64,000 nt of DNA from Thozetella sp. PMI_491 (taxonomy: Eukaryota; Ascomycota; Sordariomycetes; Chaetosphaeriales; Chaetosphaeriaceae), in assembly GCA_021432635.1 (NCBI GenBank), contig MU270020.1:1195202-1259201 (forward strand), given 5' to 3'. This document shows, one piece after another, positions 56,370 through 64,000 of the stretch. The notes below the pieces were generated by a model, which did not search any database, had not been told where the DNA came from, and saw nothing but the letters and a program-made list of their open reading frames with translations. How positions within the stretch are numbered: the first letter of the stretch is position 1; the number at the start of each line of letters is the position of its first letter. The translations under genes and the position numbers were made by a program.

Positions 56370-58085
56370 ATGTCGGCATGGACGTACGCTGGCCTAGTGT
56401 TGTACCTCGGAGTGGTCGTGCTATGGACATCTAGAATTTTGTTCGCCACAATCAGAAGGAGACGCGCTCGCAAAAGCTTGTCCAACCAGTATCACTGCCA
56501 GACGATTCGAAGCAAGTACCCTCACTGGGACCGGTTCTTGGGGATTGATTTGTTCTGCCGTAACGCTGCCGCGGTCTATCAGCGTCGCTTTCTTCAGTCC
56601 GTTACTCAAAGACATGACGAACTCGGGCACACATATGAGCTCAACATGCTGGGCACAAGGGGTGAGAGTTATCGTGAACGTCTCGCACAGCGCCTTACTA
56701 AGAGTAAATCTTTTCATAGGAATCATGACTCGAGACCATAGGATTATACAAACGATACTATCCACTCGTTTTAAAGACTACAGTCTAGACGACGAGAGGA
56801 AGAAAGCATTGAGACCATTACTGGGCAACGGAATATTCAGCACAGATGGGCCAGCATGGGCACATTCTCGTGCCATACTTCGACCCCATTTCAACCGAGC
56901 GCATTTGGTAGATCTTTCAATGCTGGAAAGACATGTTAGTTGTCTGGTCGATAGGATACCGGACGGCTGTGAGACGGATCTCCAGGAGCTTTTACTGTGC
57001 TTTACTATGGATGTGGCCACCTCATTCCTTCTTGGAGAATCTACGGACAGCTTAGGTCTAGACCAGAACAAACAGCGGGGTGAACTCCAAGGGTTTGTCA
57101 GGTCAGTTCAGCACGCGCAAGATAGAATGGCCATCCATCTTGCCCTCGGCCGATGGGCATTGCTGAAGCCGGATCCACAATTTCGACACCACACACAGGT
57201 GGTGCAAGATTTCGTAGATGGATTCGTCCAGAAGGCGCTGTTAGACCATCAGGCAGATACTAAGTGGGAACAGCCAGCCGTCCTTCTCCGAAGCCTAGTC
57301 CAGGATGTTCAAGACCCCATCCAAATCCGAGACGAGCTGATCAACATCCTTATCGCTGGAAGAGATACAACAGCCAGTCTCATTGGCAATGTCTTCTTTC
57401 TTCTGGCAAGACACCCTCAAGTATGGCAGAAGCTACGAGAGGAAATTAAACTCTTCGATAGCCTCCCGCCAAAGTTCGAAGAGATATCGCAGTGCAGACA
57501 CATCCGTTACACGATAAACGAAGGTACAGACGCCATCCAATAATACTCCTCTGCATATAGAAAAGCAAACTTTTACTAACGGAGAAAATAGCATTGCGTC
57601 TTTTCCCACCCGTGCCCGTGAACTCGCGGGTCGCGAACAGCGACACGGTAATCCCGTATGGTGGGGGTCCGGATGGGAAGTCCCCAGTGCTGGTTCCTGA
57701 GGGGATGCCGGTGATTTATAACGTTTATGGACTCCACCGACGGGAAGATATCTTTGGGCCAGATTTTGAGGAATTCCGACCTTCGCGATGGGAGTCTCTA
57801 CGCTTAGGCTGGGAGTTCCTTCCATTCAGCGGCGGGCCGCGAACATGTATTGGGCGTAAGTTCTACGCGTCTAAGTGCACCGAACATAAGAGCTCCTCAA
57901 ATCGAAACTGACAGAGATGACCACCAGAACAATTTGCCATAACAGAGGCCAGCTATGTGCTGATCCGGTTTCTACAGATATTTGATACTATCGAGTGCAC
58001 AGACCCGAGGCAGTGGGAGGAAAAGATTGCGTTGACAGTGAGCAGCCGCAATGGAGTTCACGTAAAATTTAAGCGAGCGGTATGA
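56370..58085 (+). CDS. Cytochrome P450, CYP52-like
   Basis: Exons 56370-56661, 56720-57523, 57592-57855 and 57928-58085 encode 505 aa. An N-terminal membrane anchor (YAGLVLYLGVVVLWTSRILF) places it at the endoplasmic reticulum. Landmarks: I-helix AGRDTTAS, K-helix NEALRL (ExxR), PPVPVNSRVA typical of CYP52/alkane-type enzymes, PSRWE, and the heme loop FSGGPRTCIGQQFA, whose Cys binds heme. The heme motif is split by the third intron. CYP52 members hydroxylate the terminal region of fatty chains. Next to a highly reducing PKS, terminal or near-terminal oxidation of the polyketide is the simplest role. A divergent promoter with the FSH hydrolase supports cluster membership. Confidence 0.92.
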
Positions 58086-58960
58086 CATTGAAGTGTTTTT
58101 TGCTGGATGAGCTTAAACAAAGAAAAAAAACGCAGTCTGTTATAAAAGACCAAGTAGAGTAGAGCAGAGTAGAGTAGAAAGGGATATTTATAACTGTCTA
58201 TAGTATAGTTTTAAGCTTAGTATAGTATTGTAGCACTAGTAGTGATAAACTAGATCTATAGCCGTGTGTATTAAAAACGTATAAAATACTAAGCCAAAGA
58301 GAGGAAGAAGGTAAAAAGAAGCTACAGATCCAGAGGGATAGATATAGTGGTCAACTGGCCCACTATCTCACGTGGATGCAAACGAGTGGTTGCAAACGAA
58401 CTAGTGTGGTGTAACGCGTGGTGTAACGCGTGGGGATGGCCCTGGGGATGGCCCTGGGGATGGCCCTGGGATGGCCCTGGCCAGAAGGCGGAAGTGTACC
58501 GCCAATAAGCTAGGACAAAGACCCCCGGATGAGGTCCGGCAATGGAGCTTATCTCGGGTCACTTGACGCTCATTCTCGGGCTAGCATCGCCCTAGACCAC
58601 GTCGTCCCAGATAGCAGTCGATGGGCCCTGGCCGATCGAGGCCGCCCAGTCCAGGGCATCAGAGGCTGGCTCCTAGAACCAAAACGGGTACACGCACGGA
58701 TTGATTGGAGGCAAAGGACTCTGCTATTCCAACCTGCACCAGGCGTTGCTTGATCTTGAAGAACACTTATCCCATGCGCTAGAAAGATATAGGAAGAATA
58801 AACATAAAGGAAGACAGAAGCCCTCCCATTATCGACAGCTATATAAGACCTCTCACGCTCCAGCAGTGACCCAAAGCGGAGACCCTGTTCACACCCTCAC
58901 CAAGTCCCTGTAGACTCTCTTTCTCCGCTACTTGATCTAGGAAGCCGGTCGCAATGCTGG
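58086..58960. other. Intergenic with short tandem repeats
   Basis: A gtaga-rich low-complexity stretch lies at 58153-58182 and minisatellites at 58407-58478. The following 58529-58920 is open in places but has no recognised motif. It may mark the edge of the PKS cluster. Confidence 0.5.
58407..58478. repeat. Two adjoining 12-bp minisatellites
   Basis: Two copies of tggtgtaacgcg (58407-58430) are followed by almost four copies of ggggatggccct (58432-58478, the last one base short). Confidence 0.95.
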
Positions 58961-61900
58961 CTATAGCTCTCCTGTTATCTCATCGCGATGCTTGAAACCG
59001 TCCGGACCGAAGTTCACTTGGATTTCAGCACCCTGACTATGTAGCCCAACCATCGGATAGAGCCTGCCTTTCAGGCCGTGGAAAGTATGTTCTAGAGTTC
59101 CCGCACGGTCAGTTTCTGTTGGGCCTCGAAAAGGGGCATCGAATAACTGGATCTTACTCTGTAGCTTCCCATCTTTGGTGAATCTGGCCGTCCCATGCAC
59201 CGTATCAATGTAGCATCCTATAACTTGGCCAGTCCCGTAGGTATCATTCTTGGAGAACTCCCGTGTCATCCACCACTTGTGAAACATGCCACCGTCGTCT
59301 CCATGGTAGCCCCATGCATCTTGCTCCCAGCCGGGCATGTCGGAAAGGGACGAATCCTTGTGGCAGAAGCCAATGCCGACGAGCCTAGTCGAGAAGGAGA
59401 GATATTAGGTTTCGTGGTTCCCAATCCAGCAATGTTCCAGACAGATGGACTTACTCAGTTTCTCCGGCGTTGATAATCGTGACTTCAAAATATAGTACAT
59501 CATAGGCGGGGGCCGGGTGATCAGCAAGTATGCAGGCGGGGGCTATGTACCATCGTCAGTAGGACCTCGAACAGGCAACGGGCAATAGACAAGAATAGGC
59601 TGGGGGAGGAAACAGGATGCACAACTATGCTCTGTAAAGGACACAGTCTCGCTTATGCTAAAATCCACGTACTGCTGTCTCCGTCGTCTTCGTATTTTAT
59701 TCTCGTTGCTTTTTCATCTAGAATCTGTATCAAGCTGGATTTGCGAATGCTACTCCAGCTGCTGGGCCTCACATGTGCGGAATTGGGCCGAGGGTGTAAA
59801 TTCCGATTTCTGCCGGGCTCGGTGGAATCCACAAGTTCCTGGATGTTCCATCCGTGTTCGTCTATCTTGTCGGCGACCAGGCCGCTCGTCGCTAGGAATT
59901 TGGCAAGGGCCATATCTTCTTTCTTCGCGGCCAGATCAAACAGTTCGAGATGCGTGGCAACGTCGGCTGGCACCTTAGCAAGGAGCCTCTCCAAGAAAGA
60001 AGGCCGACCTAGTGCGACCGTCATTGCGACAAGGTCCTTTGGGTTTTCTTTCAGCGCAGCAAAATCAAGCAGCTCGAGAAGTGTCTCCACCAACTCCTCT
60101 CTGCCGTCGTTTAGCGCCATCCACAGGGCAGAATGGCCTTCCTTATTGACTTCGTACATGTCAAATAGACTGCTCGTGGCCATGATCCTGATGGTGGAGA
60201 TGTTGGCATCATCTACTGCTTCCAAGAACGGGGTCCTTCCCGCCCAGTTCTTGGTATTTGCCTTGGACCTTGTTTTGGACACCAGCAGGCGAACCAAGTC
60301 TTCTTCTAGTCGGGATGCATAATGAAGTGGTGTGTTGCCATCTTCGTCGCTAGCTAGCACATCAGCGCCAAGCTCCAGCAGTACCCTCACTGACATATCG
60401 TAGCCATATCGAGCGGCGATGTGCAGAGGCGTTCTGCGGTCACCAGCTCTGGCATCGACGTCCATCTTGGCGTCCTCGATGAGTATCCGAAGAACGCCCG
60501 GTGTATCGTAGCCAGCATGCAGAGGCGTCCAGCTCGATGCGCCAGCGATGTTGGGGTCAGCTTTGTGGCGAACGAGTGTTTTCGTTGCGGACTCCGAACG
60601 GTGATAAGCCGCAAGATACAACGGAGTCGATTTGTTGTTGTTTGTCGCGTTCAACGTCGTAACCTTTCCCGAGAGCATCAATGTATCGATCACACTTTCA
60701 TTTCCGTTTCTCGCGGCCTGGTGCAGTGGCGTGTCGCCTTCTACGTCTTCGGCATTGACATCCTCGTCACGCTCCAGTAGCAGCTTTACCACGGTTGTGT
60801 CTCCTTTCTGCGCTGCATACCACAAGGGTGATCGGTTTTGGGAATCTGTCTTGTGATGATCCGGGCATGAGTTAGGTGCGTCCAGAAGGTACTGCACAAC
60901 CTCGGCGTGGCCCTGCTCTGCTGCATACGAGAGAGGAGTTCTGCCTGCGTCATCGCCCAGGCACTTATCTACTTGCCGCATTTTGGCGAAGCGCTGCGCG
61001 ATCTCCAGATGTCCGTTCTCCGCTGCGTAGGAGAGAGGGGTTCGTCCTCCATCATCTCGTGGATCCAGCTCAATATCCGTTTTGGCCGCAAGAAGGAACT
61101 CGACGATATCTAGGTTGCCGTTTCGGGCTGCGATATGGAGCAAATGGCTGCCGTCGTCATATGTGCTGCCCAAGAGTTGCTCTGCAGAAACGATCCCCAG
61201 AACCTTCTTGATAATGCTCGAGTATCCATTTGATATAGCCGTCCGCAGGCAGAGGGAGATGTCAGCTGAGGACACTTCTGATATGGGCTCCATGAAGACG
61301 GGCCAAAGGAGCTCGAGAACTTCCTCCGTTGATGCAACGGCGATGAGGGATTCCGATTCTTCCATTCTGGGATCTTTCGGTATCGCTCCACCTCGAAGGA
61401 GTGATTTTACAATTTTGGAATAACCTTGCTTGCATGCAATATAGAGAGGACTCTGGTCCGAGTCGTTCAAGATGTTGGGGTCAGCATACTTGTCGAGGAG
61501 CAAGTCGACGATCTCGTCATGGCCATTCTCAGAAGCTAAGAAGAGAGAGGTGCATCCATTGCCGTTCTTTCTACCCAGATCCGCTCCAGCTTCGACAAGC
61601 GACTTCGTGATCTCGAGGAAGCCTTCCCGGCTGGCAACCAGAAGCGGTGTATCCCCGTCGAAGTTTGCGGAGTCAATATTGGTAGCGGGAGAGATAAGAA
61701 GTCGGACTATCTCAATATAGCCCTTTTCCGTTGCCATGGCTAGCGCAGAGTATCCCTTGTCGTCGCGGAGATTGACATCGACACCGGCATGGAGCAGCAG
61801 CTGCACAATCTCGATATACCCCATGTCGCAAGCTAGGACCAATGGGGTTCTATAGTCACGGTCGGTAGCGCTTGGCTGAGCCCCGGACTCGAGTAGGAGG

Positions 61901-64000
61901 GCTACAACCTCCCGGCTCCGGTTGCGGGTTGCCATGTGCAGCGGCGTAGAACCAGACGCGTCTTGTGCATTAAGGACGGCCTTGTCCTCAATTCTTTTGA
62001 CAATGTGCTTGACTGCCTCGACGTGACCGCCGCGGACAGCTAGGTGCAGAGGTGTAAACCCATTGTTGTTTTCCTCTCCCACCACCTCAGATTCTGCCTC
62101 AACGATCAGTTTAACGATTTCTGCGTTGCCGTTCAATGCTGCGAGATGCAGGGGGACATTGCCGTCATCGTCCTCAATCTTTGTAACCTTTTTGTTCTCT
62201 GCCTGGCCTGCCTGGCTTTCCAGCTCAAGAAGTCGGGAGACAACTGCCTTGTGGACTCCCCTTGCCGCAAGGTGCAATGGCGTAGACCCGCCCCCGTCTT
62301 TGCCCGCAAGAAGCCTGAATATCTGTGCGTTCCCTCTGCTGATTTGTTTGTTATCTTTGGGAAATAGCAAGTTCAGTATATCTATGCGACCAGCCTTGGC
62401 AGCAAGATGCACTGACGTGCCATCCGAAATGCTGAGAGCGCCAATGTCGTCACTTTCTTTCAGGAGCAACTTGATTGCCCCCGGCTGCTGCCACCCGCAG
62501 GCGAGGTGTAGCGGCGTCCATCCACGTTCCGTGATGGAATCGATTGAAGCTTTCTTTTCAATGAGCGTCTCGACAATCTTGGTGTGACCGAACTGGCAGG
62601 CAAGATGCAGAGGTGCCATGCCGTCCGGTCCAGGTACGTTGACGTCGGTCCCGAGCTCAAGAAGTTTCTTCACGGCATCCAGATGGCCACTTTCGCATGC
62701 CTGGTGGATCGGGTGCCAACCCGGAAGGATGTGTTCAGGATATCCTGGGAGCAACGGCCAGACATTGCTGCGCCCAAATGATGCCGCAATGAGTGAGGCG
62801 CACGGGCTGCTGGCCCCAGCATCCACCAGCCGTTGAACGATAGATGAATCGCCTCGTGCAATGGCTGCTTCGAGGGCGGCCTCTCGGTCTGGCGACTCTG
62901 GAGAATCTTCTAGCAAGGCATTTATAAGCTGCTCGCCCCCAACTTCAGCTGCGATAACAAGTGCTTTGTCTGAGGAGCCCCGCAGCTTTGGATGCTGGCT
63001 ATTCCAGTACAGCGATGCCCAGTTCTGAATCAATGCCTGATCTCGGAAGAAGTGACTCAAGAGATGCCGATCGGATTCCAGTTTGCCACAATGCACGTGC
63101 CAGAACTGTACTGCGTAGTCGACTAAGCCGTAGCCGAGGTCTGAGGATGCCAGAGCTTGCGATGTGACGAGACGGAGGTAGTTGAGGCATACTTGCGCAA
63201 TGACCGTGTCGCCATCTCTCCAGATCAAGCCACTCTGTGGATCCAGGAGGAAGCCGTGCGACGGCGCGATCAGGGCCTCGCGAATCGACGCATGGAGGAA
63301 GTGAGTATGCCCGTTTTCGACGCGGACCATTGAGCCGAGAAAGCCCTCAATCTCGGCGGCCAGGTTGCCAGACATGTTACTCTTGAGATCATGAATAGAC
63401 TCTGTGTCGATTTCCAGTACCAGAGCCATTTCTATCTCGGCCAGCGTGAGAGGGCGGCAAGACCACACCATCCAGGACAGCACCTTCCGGGACCAAGACC
63501 AGCGTTCCAGGGGGATCTGGCCCACCATCGCCAAGTAAATGCCTTCAAGCATATTCGGGGTGGCCTCTAGTTTTGCTTCGATATACGATCTTGCTGACCA
63601 GCTTGGGAGCCTCCCGATACTCTCTAAAATGAGCGTCGTTGCGAGGTTGGGCAACTGGCCCCCATCCCCTTGTCGAACCATCCCAATAGTCCGTCGTAGA
63701 GTCGTGTTTAGCTCTTCCCTAGCACTCTTGATTGCCTGGTTATCCTGGCCAAGCCTCGAGATTCCAAGCTCGGAGGCTTTTGCTAAATCGCTATCTCTGC
63801 TCCTGAGAGCCACGTTGTCCAGGTCCAAGGCGGCCAAAGGCGGAGGTTCATCAGTCTTCTTCCCGCTCGTGGTGACGATTCGCACAAAAGAGGCCTCATC
63901 GGATACCCAGTCGAGGATGTCGTTCAGAAAGGGCTGGTTTGAGGCCTCACACTGATCAATCGCTCCAATTAAGCATATCGCTTGCTTGTGGCTGTTACAG
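58961..64000 (-). CDS. NACHT-ankyrin-SPRY NLR-like protein, 5' end outside window
   Basis: Exons run from the right edge to 59673, then 59455-59542 and 58961-59384; phases agree. The window holds only the end of the NACHT ATPase: ICLIGAIDQCE resembles Walker B, and ASFVRIVTTSGK follows. A winged-helix-like segment (SRKVLSWMVWSCRPLTLAEI, TRFLHAS-type motif) leads into a long ankyrin array of roughly 25 repeats (GWTPLHLACGWQQPGAIKLL, GNTPLHYASRLEEDLVRLL). The C terminus is a SPRY domain (VLYFEVTIINAGETE, GIGFCHKDSSLSDMPGWE, WGYHGDDGG). NLR-like proteins of this build act in fungal self/non-self recognition and cell death. The first exons, with any N-terminal effector domain, are not visible. 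Confidence 0.88.

Noticed and set aside
58407-58478. Possible CRISPR-like array
   Set aside because: The units are head-to-tail 12-mers without spacers, in a eukaryotic genome.

Overview
This window is nuclear DNA of a filamentous ascomycete (Pezizomycotina, probably a Sordariomycete; the class is an inference). The evidence is short spliceosomal introns of about 47-150 nt with CTAAC/CTGAC-like branch sites, intron-rich genes on both strands, and families expanded in these fungi: highly reducing polyketide synthase (PKS), Clr5-domain proteins, CorA-like and other lineage-specific membrane proteins, a NACHT-ankyrin-SPRY protein and Zn2Cys6/C2H2 regulators. I rebuilt 23 protein genes by joining exons whose reading phases agree. 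I found no convincing tRNA, rRNA, CRISPR array or intact transposon.

Layout. (1) 1-10.7 kb is an accessory region: a CorA-like protein cut by the left edge, a divergent protein kinase, a berberine-bridge-type FAD oxidase and a 567-aa membrane protein. Between the kinase and the oxidase lies a 131-bp patch made of scrambled copies of both genes. (2) 10.7-14 kb is gene-poor. (3) 14-33.7 kb is a metabolic block: short-chain dehydrogenase, Clr5/helical-repeat protein, cupin, two 3-hydroxyisobutyrate-dehydrogenase-like enzymes, two metallo-beta-lactamase-fold hydrolases, a double-domain and a single-domain carboxymuconolactone decarboxylase-like protein, a C2H2 transcription factor, a zinc alcohol dehydrogenase and a beta-carbonic anhydrase. 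It reads as a catabolic or detoxification cluster for a lactone or ring-cleavage product. (4) 34.9-40.8 kb holds a Zn2Cys6 regulator and a large Clr5-ankyrin protein. (5) 41.5-58.1 kb is a secondary-metabolite cluster: a complete highly reducing PKS (KS-AT-DH-MT-ER-KR-ACP), a secreted acid-trehalase-like GH65 protein, an FSH1/LovG-like serine hydrolase and a CYP52-like P450, arranged in divergent and convergent pairs. (6) 59-64 kb is a NACHT-ankyrin-SPRY NLR-like gene running off the right edge.

How the genes may work together. In the PKS cluster, the synthase should make a reduced, C-methylated chain, the FSH hydrolase could release it, and the P450 could oxidise it near the chain end. The GH65 protein is the unusual member: it carries Gln where I expect the catalytic general-acid Glu, so it may not be an ordinary trehalase. 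In the 14-33 kb block, the two lactonase-like hydrolases, two beta-hydroxyacid dehydrogenases and the decarboxylase-like proteins fit opening, decarboxylation and stepwise oxidation/reduction of a small acid. The carbonic anhydrase could buffer released CO2. These pathway statements are inference; domain calls and splice models rest on motifs seen in the sequence.
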